From Chitinophagales bacterium (lineage in GTDB: Bacteria; Bacteroidota; Bacteroidia; Chitinophagales; Chitinophagaceae), in contig JAFLBM010000004.1 of the NCBI GenBank assembly GCA_017303455.1, forward strand, positions 124,001 to 188,000: DNA of 64,000 nt. Direction: 5' to 3'. The position numbers and the translations under genes are program-made. Below the pieces are notes generated by a model. It worked only from the letters and a program-made list of their open reading frames with translations, made no database searches and had not been told where the DNA came from. Below, one piece after another: positions 24,630 to 33,304 of the stretch (the stretch's first letter is position 1; each line of letters begins with the position of its first letter).

Positions 24630-24645
24630 TACTATATTTTTAGTA
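24630..24645. promoter_or_regulatory. Probable HxlR operator
   Basis: TACTA-N6-TAGTA, equal to TACT-N8-AGTA, 35 bases from the HxlR start and ~90 from the CPBP start. YodB-type HxlR regulators bind TACT-N7-AGTA; the spacing here is one base longer. Confidence 0.5.
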
Positions 24646-24736
24646 TGTAGGCTACTTTATTGTATGTACTTGCTGTAAAGGTAATAAGGAGTTTTCTTTG
24701 TATAAAATTTTTAAATACAATAAATCTAAAGAAACA

Positions 24737-25594
24737 ATGAATGTATTAATTAAAAGAGTGCTGCATTTTCCAATAACAAAAATTATCATCGGAATTGTCG
24801 TTCCTTTTTCTCTATTTGTCGTAATTCAAAATTTTGTATTAAAACCAATTTTTTATAGTATTATTCAGAATAAAAGTATTGCCAACCCAATTATTCATTT
24901 TATTTCCTTTCTAGTTTTACTAGCTGCGTATTACTTTTTATTTCGTTTTTATGATAAAAGAAAAATAACAGAGTTATCCATAAAATATTTACCTAAAGAA
25001 ATGTTTGGAGGATTTTTCTTTGGTTTTTTCACCATTTCATTATCTATTTTCATTTTATACTTATTAGGGTATTATCAAGCTATTAGTATTTCAACAGCTC
25101 ACTACTCAATAAAGTTTTTCACGGTATTAATGTTTGCGGCCTTAGTTGAAGACCTATTTCATAGAGGGTTAATAGTTCGTGTCTGTGAAAATTGGTTAGG
25201 TACTAATTTAACCCTTGTCATTGCAATGTTAGTAGAAATGCAACTACACATTTATAATCCCAATACCAACTTATTTAGTCATTTTGTATCTTTGATTTGG
25301 GGGTTTACTATGGGAATGATGTTTATCTATACTAAAAGAATTTGGCTACCATTTTTCTTCCATTTAGGTTGGAACTTTTCTCAGCCTTTTTATGGCTCAA
25401 ATCTTACAGGGCTAAATGATATGGGCAGTATCATTCAATCAAAATTTAATGGTCCTGAACTATTAACAGGGGGTGCAGTTGGAATTGAAGATTCAATTAT
25501 CACTCTATCTTTTTTATTATTTATCGGAATAGCACTTTATTATCTTGCAAAAAAAGAAGGCAAAATTATCAAAAGTAAACTGTTTAAAAGATGA
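24737..25594 (+). CDS. CPBP-family intramembrane protease-like protein
   Basis: 285 residues from ATG 24737 (a TTG 39 bases earlier is possible but less likely). About eight membrane segments. Motif 1 reads ALVEDLFHRGL, where most members have EE-x-x-x-R; the second Glu is Asp and the Arg is kept. A His-x-x-x-Asn-type motif follows (FFHLGWNFSQPF), and LVEMQLHIYNP probably holds the middle His. Members cleave prenylated or other membrane peptides, or serve bacteriocin self-immunity. It overlaps the cupin gene by 4 bases. The region is more AT-rich than its surroundings, which hints at separate acquisition. Confidence 0.82.
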   Translation: MNVLIKRVLHFPITKIIIGIVVPFSLFVVIQNFVLKPIFYSIIQNKSIANPIIHFISFLVLLAAYYFLFRFYDKRKITELSIKYLPKEMFGGFFFGFFTISLSIFILYLLGYYQAISISTAHYSIKFFTVLMFAALVEDLFHRGLIVRVCENWLGTNLTLVIAMLVEMQLHIYNPNTNLFSHFVSLIWGFTMGMMFIYTKRIWLPFFFHLGWNFSQPFYGSNLTGLNDMGSIIQSKFNGPELLTGGAVGIEDSIITLSFLLFIGIALYYLAKKEGKIIKSKLFKR

Positions 25595-25950
25595 ATTTAA
25601 AAAATGCGTTTTTAGGTCTTGAAAAATATTACTCACCAAAGATTATAGGCGAAGTAAATGACCAATATATTAAAGTTGTGAAAATAAAAGGGCAAGAAGT
25701 GCCTTGGCATATTCACGAAAATGAAGATGAATTATTCTACATTGCAAAAGGGACACTTTTAATGGAAATTGAAAATCAGCCAGACCTGGTATTGAAAAAA
25801 GGCGACCTGCTTGTTGTGAAAAAAGGAAAAAATCACAGAGTTTCCTCAAAAAAAGAATGTTTAATTATGCTTATTGAATCTAAAACCACGGTACACACAG
25901 GTAAAATAAAGTCGGTAATAACAAAATCAATAGAAGAACAATTTTATTAG
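25591..25950 (+). CDS. Small cupin-domain protein
   Basis: 119 residues forming a single cupin barrel: motif 1 VPWHIHENEDELFYIAKGTLLME with the His-x-His...Glu metal ligands, and motif 2 around KKGDLLVVKKGKNHRVSSKKEC. Such small cupins are metal- or small-molecule-binding, with varied enzymatic or sensing roles; none can be assigned. Translationally coupled (ATGA overlap) to the CPBP gene and probably under HxlR control. Confidence 0.85.
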   Translation: MNLKNAFLGLEKYYSPKIIGEVNDQYIKVVKIKGQEVPWHIHENEDELFYIAKGTLLMEIENQPDLVLKKGDLLVVKKGKNHRVSSKKECLIMLIESKTTVHTGKIKSVITKSIEEQFY

Positions 25951-26129
25951 AATCATAACCTATTCAGTACCTTTCAATATTCGGAATGCCTGATTTTGCA
26001 ACTAAGGACAACAAAAAAGTATTTCTTTCTTTTTGTGGTCAATATCTTGTTTAAATAAAAAATTAGCAGGTTTATTCAAGGCTTCCTTTTTAATGCAAGA
26101 CATCTTTGTATCAATAAAACAATATTGGT

Positions 26130-27371
26130 ATGAAGAAAGTTTTTCAATACTGTATTTACCCGGTTATTATGCTTTCTGCTTCTTTCATTCTTATTTTTGG
26201 AATGAAGAATGGGTATAATATGTATCTCGTTTCGCTGCCTGTTATTACACTATCCGGGGTATTAATATTATTCCTGGAAAGATGGATGCCTTATGAAAAG
26301 GATTGGATTAAAGGAAAAGGTGACTGGAATTTAGACCTTACTTATTATATCATTAATTATTGCATTAAGCTAACTGCTCAATATCTGCTAATTTTACTGG
26401 CACAAAGTATCAGTTTTTTTAACTGGTTTCCAAAAGAACAACCATTTTGGCTTCAGGTAATTTTAGCTTTAACTATCATTGACTTTTTCTTGTTCTTTGT
26501 ACACTTGCAAAGCCATAAATATAAATTTTTATGGAATCTTCATGCCATCCATCATAGTTCTGAGCGGTTATATTTCCTAAATGGTGATAAACGGCATGCT
26601 CTGCACCAATTAATTGAAGGTGGCCCCGGTATTATTGTTTGCATGGTAATAGGAACGCCACCGGTTGTTATTATTACAGCCCTTGCATTGCTGGCAGTTA
26701 ATATGTTTATGCAGCATACCAACCTGGATTACAAAGCGGGCATTTTAAAGAAATTCTTTTGCGTAGCTGAATTACATCGCTGGCATCACAGAGCAGATTT
26801 TAAAGATGCACAGGTGAATTATGGTGCATGGCTCACCGTGTGGGATTACATTTTTAAAACAGCTTACGACAAACCAAAAATGCTGACAAAGTTGGGCGAA
26901 ATTGGTATTGCAGAAGAAAGAAACTTTCCTAAGAATTACTGGAAACAGTTTTTATACCCGTTCAGCAAGAAAGTACAGCAACAATCTAAAACCACATTGC
27001 TGATGCTGGCTTTTGTTTTAGCAGGCACGTTATCCTTTGCACAAACAACAGCCGATGATATTACAGGAAACTGGCAATTGCAGGACGGCAGTAAACGAAT
27101 CCATGTTTTTAAAGAAAACGGTAAATATCATGGTAAAATATATTGGGTAAAGGAGCCTGCAAAGCAATCAGAAATCGGCAAAAAGGTGTTGTGGAATTTG
27201 GTGTTTGACATGGATGACAAAGAATGGAATGGTGGAGAAATCCAGCTTCCGGATATGAGCCATTCAGCAAGCTGTTATATCAAATTAAAAAATGCAAATA
27301 CTGCATCAGTAACCGGGTATCATGGAATGAAATTGTTTGGGAAAACCAAGACCCTGCTGAGAATAAATTAA
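26130..27371 (+). CDS. Sterol desaturase/fatty acid hydroxylase-type domain fused to a DUF2147 domain
   Basis: 413 residues. Residues 1-~285: membrane di-iron hydroxylase of the sterol desaturase superfamily with His clusters FVHLQSHKYKFLWNLHAIHHS, RHALHQL and ELHRWHHRADF. Residues ~287-305 look like a signal peptide (TTLLMLAFVLAGTLSFAQT), and ~308-413 is a DUF2147 domain (ITGNWQLQDGSKRIHVFKENGKYHGKIYWV, GYHGMKLFGKTKTLLRI). No stop or start separates the parts. The chain would place the hydroxylase centre in the cytoplasm and the calycin-like DUF2147 domain in the periplasm. Enzyme substrate unknown. A lost stop codon between two former genes is the alternative. Confidence 0.85.
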   Translation: MKKVFQYCIYPVIMLSASFILIFGMKNGYNMYLVSLPVITLSGVLILFLERWMPYEKDWIKGKGDWNLDLTYYIINYCIKLTAQYLLILLAQSISFFNWFPKEQPFWLQVILALTIIDFFLFFVHLQSHKYKFLWNLHAIHHSSERLYFLNGDKRHALHQLIEGGPGIIVCMVIGTPPVVIITALALLAVNMFMQHTNLDYKAGILKKFFCVAELHRWHHRADFKDAQVNYGAWLTVWDYIFKTAYDKPKMLTKLGEIGIAEERNFPKNYWKQFLYPFSKKVQQQSKTTLLMLAFVLAGTLSFAQTTADDITGNWQLQDGSKRIHVFKENGKYHGKIYWVKEPAKQSEIGKKVLWNLVFDMDDKEWNGGEIQLPDMSHSASCYIKLKNANTASVTGYHGMKLFGKTKTLLRIN

Positions 27372-27432
27372 ATTGCTGTAAATAGTGTATTTAAACTTTC
27401 CGCCGCCAGTATCTACTACTAAAATATACTAC

Positions 27433-27463
27433 TTTGTGGTATTGACATCGTCCTATATATATG
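27433..27463 (+). promoter_or_regulatory. Probable promoter of the tyrosinase gene
   Basis: TTTG at 27433-27436, 19 bases, TATATATG at 27456-27463 (one mismatch to TAnnTTTG). It would give a ~115-base leader to the gene at 27583. Confidence 0.5.
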
Positions 27464-27536
27464 GTACTTTTAGATTTTAAAATAATTCAATATCGTTTGA
27501 TGCCCCTTCTTCGCTATAGGTAATACGAGGCACTTA

Positions 27537-27562
27537 TACTTTTTCAGTGTTAAGAAAAAGTA
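27537..27562 (+). promoter_or_regulatory. 5' leader hairpin before the tyrosinase gene
   Basis: Perfect 9-bp stem TACTTTTTC (27537-27545) / GAAAAAGTA (27554-27562) with an 8-base loop, ending 20 bases before the ATG. No T-tract follows, so it is a leader structure rather than a terminator. Confidence 0.5.
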
Positions 27563-27582
27563 AACCTTAAACCTTTCATATC

Positions 27583-28503
27583 ATGGCACACGGTAAATTA
27601 TTCCCCCGCAAAACAAAAAGTGTAAAGGAATGGACGATTAGCTCTTTACAAATGAAGCAGCTTTCAAAGGAAGCCCCAAAAGAAATTACTAAACAAAAAA
27701 TTAAATCCCCTGAACTAAAAATCAACACAGAGGAATTACGATTTATTCCGGAGAAGTTTGTGCATAAAGATTTACTTGACCCACATTGGTTTTGGCACAA
27801 ATATTTTTGCAAGCCATTGTACCGCCGCAGAAAAAATCAAAAGAATCTTACTCCATTGGAATGGAACCGTTTTATTTATGCCATAGAAGCGTTAGCAGAT
27901 ACTGATACACCTGCACCAACTTACCAGGAATTTGTACAAATACATGTACAGGCAATGACGACACCTGCCGGACACATGTGGGGTGCACATGGCGGTATAA
28001 ATTTTTTAACATGGCACAGAGAATACCTTGCAAAATTAGAAGCAAGATTAATTGCTATTAATCCTTTGGTAACAATTCCTTATTGGAACTGGATTGAAGA
28101 CAGATATATACCACCTCAGCTAAATAACAATACCGATTTTACCCGTTGGGGAATTACAAGAGGTGGCTCTTTCAATGATACTTTATTGCCAACAGCTGCA
28201 CAACACGCCACGTTAATGGCAAATACAAATTTCACTACTTTTTCTTCTCAATTAGAAGCATCACCTTTCCACAACAGGTTACATGGTTTAGTAGGCGGCA
28301 CAATGGGAACGGCTTCATCACCTGCCGACCCCATCTTCTGGTTACATCATGGTTTTATAGATAAGTTATTTGCAGACTGGCAAATTTTAAACCCTGCCGC
28401 TATACATCCCAATTCTTCAGAAATATTAAAACCATCGCCTATTATGACAAGGACAAATGCACAGGTGTGGAGTACATTGGGTTTAGGATATATTTATGCT
28501 TAG
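27583..28503 (+). CDS. Tyrosinase-family binuclear copper enzyme
   Basis: 306 residues with no signal peptide. The copper-A region includes GAHGGINFLTWHREYLAKLEARL (~135-155) and the preceding HMWGAH; copper-B is HNRLHGLVGG ... SPADPIFWLHHGFIDKLFADWQ (~228-268), with the His-x-x-x-His and the HH-x-x-x-D pattern of type-3 copper proteins. The Lys/Glu-rich N-terminus (~1-60) is unique. Members oxidise phenols to o-quinones. A secreted or metal-chaperoned form is uncertain as no export signal is present. The next gene, 34 bases on, encodes an odd zincin-like protein and may be its partner. Confidence 0.9.
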   Translation: MAHGKLFPRKTKSVKEWTISSLQMKQLSKEAPKEITKQKIKSPELKINTEELRFIPEKFVHKDLLDPHWFWHKYFCKPLYRRRKNQKNLTPLEWNRFIYAIEALADTDTPAPTYQEFVQIHVQAMTTPAGHMWGAHGGINFLTWHREYLAKLEARLIAINPLVTIPYWNWIEDRYIPPQLNNNTDFTRWGITRGGSFNDTLLPTAAQHATLMANTNFTTFSSQLEASPFHNRLHGLVGGTMGTASSPADPIFWLHHGFIDKLFADWQILNPAAIHPNSSEILKPSPIMTRTNAQVWSTLGLGYIYA

Positions 28504-28537
28504 GGAAGGGTATTGATAATTTGTAAAACTTTAAAAT

Positions 28538-29476
28538 ATGTGCAGGCTTATTTTAGAACCAGTAATTCTTATTATAAAAACATTCATTCAGGTAGCCAGG
28601 GATATAGCAAGAACAGTTTGCGAATGGGTTACCAGAACAATACGTACAGTTAGGGAAGTAGTGGAAAAAATTTGCAAGTCGCTTCCCTGGCCACTTAGCC
28701 TTTTATGCAACTTTGTAACCAAGGTGATTGAAGTAATTGAAAACATAACAGAATGGGTATGCCGTGAAGTAATTGATAGGATTTTTGAATGGGTTCAGGT
28801 TGTAATGGAATATATCTACTACATTGCCCGGTGGGTTTGCTGGCTCATTACATGGATAACAGTCAGGTGGATTGAATATTTACTTTGCAGGGCTGGTATT
28901 GAAGTAAGCAAAAATATACGGATATGTGTAAAAGTATTGAGCGAAAACATTAGCAATAAAAAAACTGGTGCTGTAACAATTCAACCGGCTGCTACTAATG
29001 CAGAATTGAATGCTATGCTCAACCAGGTATCTGCAGTTTTCAGGCAATGTAATATCAATATTATTGTAGATAGTATTGATATAATTGGGCATCCGGAATT
29101 TTTACGGACTACAACTTGTGATTTTGGTAATACATTTTCCAGTTTCTGGGTCACATTCAGCAGAGAGGCTTGTTCATCAAAAAATTTATTTCCTGTAATA
29201 ACCGTTTATGTAGTTGAAAAAATGACCAACGCAGGTGGTTGTGCTTTCCCGGGCACTGATTGGATAATTACTAATAATCCTGCCAACAGTAGAAGTGGTT
29301 TGCCACTAAGTGCTGGTAACACCATCGTTCAGGAAATAGGACATTTATGCGATTTATTTGCACACTCATCTGACCCAAATAATGTAATGACCGACCAGCC
29401 CGGTGGCACATCAGACCAGTTAGATGAGCATCAGTGTTGTATTATCAGAAGTTCAAGATTTGTAACATTCGGTTGA
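28538..29476 (+). CDS. Zincin-like protein with degenerate HExxH and amphipathic helical N-terminus
   Basis: 312 residues. The first ~120 are strongly amphipathic/aromatic helices rich in Trp, Ile, Val, Arg and Cys (AWVTRTIRTVREVVEKIC-like spacing, WVCWLITWITVRWIEYLLC), not a normal signal peptide. The C-terminal ~170 residues resemble a matrixin-like metalloprotease: the helix NTIVQEIGHLCDLFAH is followed by SSDPNNVM, the Met-turn. The first zinc His is Gln (codon CAG, one base from His), so it may be inactive or a pseudoprotease. No signal peptide. It pairs with the tyrosinase gene; a link between the two is inference. Confidence 0.65.
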   Translation: MCRLILEPVILIIKTFIQVARDIARTVCEWVTRTIRTVREVVEKICKSLPWPLSLLCNFVTKVIEVIENITEWVCREVIDRIFEWVQVVMEYIYYIARWVCWLITWITVRWIEYLLCRAGIEVSKNIRICVKVLSENISNKKTGAVTIQPAATNAELNAMLNQVSAVFRQCNINIIVDSIDIIGHPEFLRTTTCDFGNTFSSFWVTFSREACSSKNLFPVITVYVVEKMTNAGGCAFPGTDWIITNNPANSRSGLPLSAGNTIVQEIGHLCDLFAHSSDPNNVMTDQPGGTSDQLDEHQCCIIRSSRFVTFG

Positions 29477-29514
29477 GTTGATATTTACAACTGATACAAA
29501 AGATTTACTTAAAT

Positions 29515-29544
29515 TACCGTTGTTTAAAGCAGCGGTATTTTTTT
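29515..29544 (+). terminator. Rho-independent terminator
   Basis: TACCGTTG (29515-29522) pairs with CAGCGGTA (29530-29537) including one G-U, 7-base loop, then T7 (29538-29544). Ends the tyrosinase-zincin unit. Confidence 0.75.
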
Positions 29545-29569
29545 GATTGTTAACTTACTAAGTAACCAA

Positions 29570-30817
29570 ATGTCTGAAAACCTTTTCCAAATCATCCAGC
29601 AATACAAAACAGATAAGCAATCCGTTTACAATACTTGGTTCATCAACAATGAAGAACGGTTGAAAGCATTCCGCTCTATCCGCAGAGGAGTAATGCAGGT
29701 AATTGATGATATTAAGAACAAAAAATTCCCCAACGACTTTAAAGGTTCTTCTTTAGAGTTTGTACTTACTTGTATCACTGAACAAAAACAGGTATTTGAA
29801 GGAGCATCACATCCGTTTTACTGGAAGCCAAAACTAAGGATACCCGACATTTATGAAAACGAAACTAATAAACAGGCTTTCGGGCAATTTTTAGAAAATT
29901 GTTTGAACGCAAAATCAGAAGAACAAATTATCAAAGAAATCATCCGGCTTGATAGCTTAAAAATCAAGGGACTTGGGCCTGCTGTAGCCAGCATTCTTTA
30001 TTTTTTACACCCAACTATTATTCCGCCATTTAATACGGCCATCATTAATGGGTTTAATTTTTTATTCAAAGACAAGAAGAAACTCGGAAGTTGGAGTGAA
30101 TATCTAAAGTTAAGAGAAGTGATGATTGATACCAATAACCAGCACCGCTCAGAATTATCATCTGACATGGGAGCAATTGCCGGTTTGTTATTTGAAATTG
30201 GAACACAAAAATTAATACTGGGTTCTGATGAATATTTATCTGAGCTGGAACGAAAAAAATTAGAAAAACTGATTGAAAAAAGACACAAGGATGTGCAGGA
30301 AGAAAAAGAGGAAGAAGATTTGCATACAGAAATGCAATATCATCTTTTAAAAATTGGAAACGCTTTGGGTTATGATGTCATTGCTGCATCCAACGACCGT
30401 TCAAGGTCATACGGTGGAAATAGTTTTTCGTTTATGAGTTTGCAACAGTTCCCTGAAATTAATTTGGACAAAGAAACTTTAAATACAGTAAAGTTGATTG
30501 ATGTGTTATGGTTTCAAAAAGGCACTAACAATGTAATTGCTGCTTTTGAGGTAGAAAAAAGCACCAGTATCTATTCAGGCATTCTCAGGTTAACAGATTT
30601 AAGTTTTACCATAGCCGATGGTGATGAAGTCTTTTATTTAATTGTACCAGATAAAAGAGAAAAAGATGTTTGTATGCAACTAAGCCGCCCGGCAATAAAA
30701 CAAAACAATGTCGTTATCAAGTACATCCTTTTTTCCGAACTACGCAGCCATTGTGATGCTTTGTGCAAGTTTGGCGAAAGCCATCATATCATGGAAAAGA
30801 TTGCTAAAACTGTATAA
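29570..30817 (+). CDS. PD-(D/E)XK-like nuclease protein, possible standalone restriction endonuclease
   Basis: 415 residues from ATG 29570. The N-terminal half is helical and contains an HhH-like segment (KIKGLGPAVASILYFLHP, FNTAIINGFNFLF). A charged coiled coil (~225-265: KKLEKLIEKRHKDVQEEKEEEDLH) leads to a C-terminal nuclease-like core: KLIDVLWFQKGTNNVIAAFEVEKSTSIYSGILRLTDLSF, with Asp then Glu-Val-Glu-Lys in the positions of the PD-(D/E)XK active site. No methylase gene is adjacent. It may be a defence nuclease that spares self DNA another way, or a repair nuclease. Flanked by terminators on both sides, it is a monocistronic insert among metal genes. Confidence 0.65.
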   Translation: MSENLFQIIQQYKTDKQSVYNTWFINNEERLKAFRSIRRGVMQVIDDIKNKKFPNDFKGSSLEFVLTCITEQKQVFEGASHPFYWKPKLRIPDIYENETNKQAFGQFLENCLNAKSEEQIIKEIIRLDSLKIKGLGPAVASILYFLHPTIIPPFNTAIINGFNFLFKDKKKLGSWSEYLKLREVMIDTNNQHRSELSSDMGAIAGLLFEIGTQKLILGSDEYLSELERKKLEKLIEKRHKDVQEEKEEEDLHTEMQYHLLKIGNALGYDVIAASNDRSRSYGGNSFSFMSLQQFPEINLDKETLNTVKLIDVLWFQKGTNNVIAAFEVEKSTSIYSGILRLTDLSFTIADGDEVFYLIVPDKREKDVCMQLSRPAIKQNNVVIKYILFSELRSHCDALCKFGESHHIMEKIAKTV

Positions 30818-30821
30818 AATT

Positions 30822-30856
30822 AAAAAGCGGCAGAAGAATCTTTGCCGCTTTTCCTT
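30822..30856. terminator. Bidirectional terminator between convergent genes
   Basis: Perfect 10-bp stem AAAAGCGGCA (30823-30832) / TGCCGCTTTT (30843-30852) with a 10-base loop, A-run on the left and T-rich on the right, between the stops of the nuclease-like gene (+) and the TonB receptor (-). Confidence 0.88.
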
Positions 30857-33058
30857 TTAGAGTTTTGCCCCGACTGATATAAAGAATGTTCTCCCGTCGG
30901 CTGGTAATGCACCAGGCCCGGGATAACCACCAGCACGACGGGTGAAATATCTTTCGTCGAATAGATTATTTATTCCGGCTTTCAGATTAATTCCTTTTGT
31001 AAACTTATAAGTAGCTGTTAAATCAGTTACCGTATAAGATGGTATCAATCCTGTGTTTCCATTAGCAGAAGCAGCAACAGTATTATTTGCATCACTGAAT
31101 GTTTCTCCTACGGAGCTTATTTGTGCTGTTAATAAAAAGCCTTTATAGCCTGCTGTAATACCACCACGAAAAATATTTGCAGGTGCATTTTCTACTTTCT
31201 TTCCCTTTGTATTGGCATCTTTATGGTCGCCACTGTATTTGGCATCTGTGTATCCGTAAGACCCAAAAATAATTAAATCTGCATGTTTACTTTTTCCAAA
31301 TGCCCTGATGGGATTAAATTCTACATATCCCTCAAACCCTTTGCTGGTGCTGCTGCCAACATTAGTTATAAGCCGATATGACGGTGTTCCGCTAACAGTA
31401 ACTGTACCTACACGGTTATGATACTGCAAGTAAAATCCGCTTATGTCAAACTGAAGAAAATTTTTCACCTTGCCACGGTAACCTAAATCAATATTATATC
31501 CTTTAGCATCTTTTAAATCCGGGTCAACAACATCCGTTGTTGGCGGTGCCTGCAGGTTGGCAAATTGTATAGGGCGATAAGCCTGCGAAATATTTCCATA
31601 AACTTCTGTAGCTTTTGTAACATGGTATTCTGTACCAATACCTGCAAGTATAAAACTTCTGCTCCTGGTAATGTTTTGTAAAATTATTTCTGCCCCGCCT
31701 GAAGTATATCCATTTCTTCCGGAAGATGAACCTTCCAGCCACTCATACCGGATTCCGGGAATAATTAAAAATTTATCAGTTATCCGAAAAATATTCTCTG
31801 TAAATACAGCTATGTTTTTTGAAGCAAAAGTTATATCACGGGGATAGTTTCCGGTTATAGATACGTCATATCCTGTGCCGGTTGTTCCTTTACCATCTGC
31901 CTGCCTGGTGGTAGTACCGGTATATAAACGGATGCCGCCAGATAGTGTATTTTTCATTTTACCTAAATGATAGTCGGTAATAATCCGGCTTTCCAAACCA
32001 TAGTTGCGGTATTGGTCAAGATTAACTACCCTGTTGTTATAAGCAAGTGTCGTGGCATTGATGCTGTCCTTTGTGGTAATGGATTGTAAAAAGCCTACAC
32101 TGTTCCTGTTACCAATCGTTCCAAATAATTTTGTATTCCATCGGGTCTTATCATTGATTTTAAAATTGGCAATCAGTGCCGGAGTAGTCCAGGTAATGTC
32201 AAACCAGTTGCGGCTGCGAAAACTTTGTTGGGCATCCTGCTTTATTTGTGCGTCAGTTAATCCACCTGGTTGCTGGCTTCTGATATGCGAACGCATTACT
32301 TCTGCAGTTAGCGAAAACCTGTCGGTAAAATTATAGGTTACCGTCCCATAACCTGCGTTGGTATAATACCGGCTGTTCTGTCTCCAGCCATCACCATTAC
32401 GATGGTCAAAGAAAGTATAGTAATGAACTTTTCCTTTTTTTCCACCAATGGCATTATAACTATTAAACAATCCATTACTGCCAACAGTTTGCTGTGTTTC
32501 AAATTCAAAGGGCTTGTTTATTTCACTGCCATTGCGAAGAATATAATTTACTAATCCACCAAATTGAGGGCCGTACTGCAATGAACCCTGTCCTCTTACA
32601 ATCTCAATTCTTTGAACTGCCTGCAACTGTGGATTGTAATATGCTTCAGGATAACCGAATGGGTCGGCAGCAATATCATAACCATTTTGCCGCACATTAA
32701 ATTCCCAACTGCGGTTGGGGCTTAAGCCTCTTGCTGCAATACCAATCTGAATGCCGCTGGGGTCGCTTTCCCATATATGAATGCCTGGTACTTTTGCCAG
32801 TACCTGCCGCATATTATTTGTTACTACATTTCCCTGCACATTATCGAGCACAATTAATGCATTTTTTTTTCCGGCATAAATATTTGTTCCAACAATCTCC
32901 GGCATTTGCTGATAATCGCTTTTGCTATTCCTTCCTACCACAGTTACGTCAGGCAGGTTTTTTGCCTGTATGGTGTCTGTTTCTTTTTTACTATTCTGTG
33001 CTTGTGCAATGTTTACTATCAGTACAACTAAACTTAAAATAATCCAACCTTTACGCAT
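30857..33058 (-). CDS. TonB-dependent outer-membrane receptor (FecA-like)
   Basis: 733 residues: signal peptide (NIAQAQN), a TonB-box-like stretch LPDVTVVGR, a plug domain (MPEIVGTNIYAGKKNALIVLDNVQGNV, QVLAKVPGIHIWESDPSGIQIGIAARGLSP, RIEIVRGQGSLQYGPQFGGLVNYILRNG) and a 22-strand-type barrel ending with the consensus GINNLFDERYFTRRAGGYPGPGALPADGRTFFISVGAKL pattern. The plug resembles ferric-citrate-type receptors. The only long - strand gene in the first 52 kb. It may import a siderophore or other metal chelate; no partner ABC or energy genes are adjacent. Confidence 0.93.
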   Translation of the reverse strand: MRKGWIILSLVVLIVNIAQAQNSKKETDTIQAKNLPDVTVVGRNSKSDYQQMPEIVGTNIYAGKKNALIVLDNVQGNVVTNNMRQVLAKVPGIHIWESDPSGIQIGIAARGLSPNRSWEFNVRQNGYDIAADPFGYPEAYYNPQLQAVQRIEIVRGQGSLQYGPQFGGLVNYILRNGSEINKPFEFETQQTVGSNGLFNSYNAIGGKKGKVHYYTFFDHRNGDGWRQNSRYYTNAGYGTVTYNFTDRFSLTAEVMRSHIRSQQPGGLTDAQIKQDAQQSFRSRNWFDITWTTPALIANFKINDKTRWNTKLFGTIGNRNSVGFLQSITTKDSINATTLAYNNRVVNLDQYRNYGLESRIITDYHLGKMKNTLSGGIRLYTGTTTRQADGKGTTGTGYDVSITGNYPRDITFASKNIAVFTENIFRITDKFLIIPGIRYEWLEGSSSGRNGYTSGGAEIILQNITRSRSFILAGIGTEYHVTKATEVYGNISQAYRPIQFANLQAPPTTDVVDPDLKDAKGYNIDLGYRGKVKNFLQFDISGFYLQYHNRVGTVTVSGTPSYRLITNVGSSTSKGFEGYVEFNPIRAFGKSKHADLIIFGSYGYTDAKYSGDHKDANTKGKKVENAPANIFRGGITAGYKGFLLTAQISSVGETFSDANNTVAASANGNTGLIPSYTVTDLTATYKFTKGINLKAGINNLFDERYFTRRAGGYPGPGALPADGRTFFISVGAKL

Positions 33059-33253
33059 ATAATTCTGGTTTTGAGCGGCAAAAGTGCTGATAATGCTTAG
33101 TTTAACTATTACTCGTTCGGGAATTAGATTTATATAATCGGGAAAATTGAGGCTGTTTTGAGGATTTTTCTGGCTATTGGCAGAAAAGTCTCAACAAGTC
33201 TTGCAATCTGCCATACACCTGGATATATTTACTGTATCAATTTTTTAAAGCAA

Positions 33254-33282
33254 GGCAACCTTTTGGTGATTTGTATTGTATC
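33254..33282 (+). promoter_or_regulatory. ECF-like promoter motif, copy 3 (T9SS-protein gene)
   Basis: GGCAACC at 33254-33260, 16 bases, TGTATC at 33277-33282, identical spacing to the copies at 19383 and 21422. It lies ~23-53 bases before the presumed start of the T9SS-sorted protein. The remaining ~190 bases back to the TonB receptor show no other feature. Confidence 0.55.
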
Positions 33283-33304
33283 TTATTTTAAAATCTGAAT
33301 CTTT

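Noticed and set aside
4887-27395. CTGTAAATAG-n2-TATTTAAA-like sequence after the stops at 4885 and 27371
   Set aside because: About 20 AT-rich bases with only a weak palindrome; two copies could be chance.
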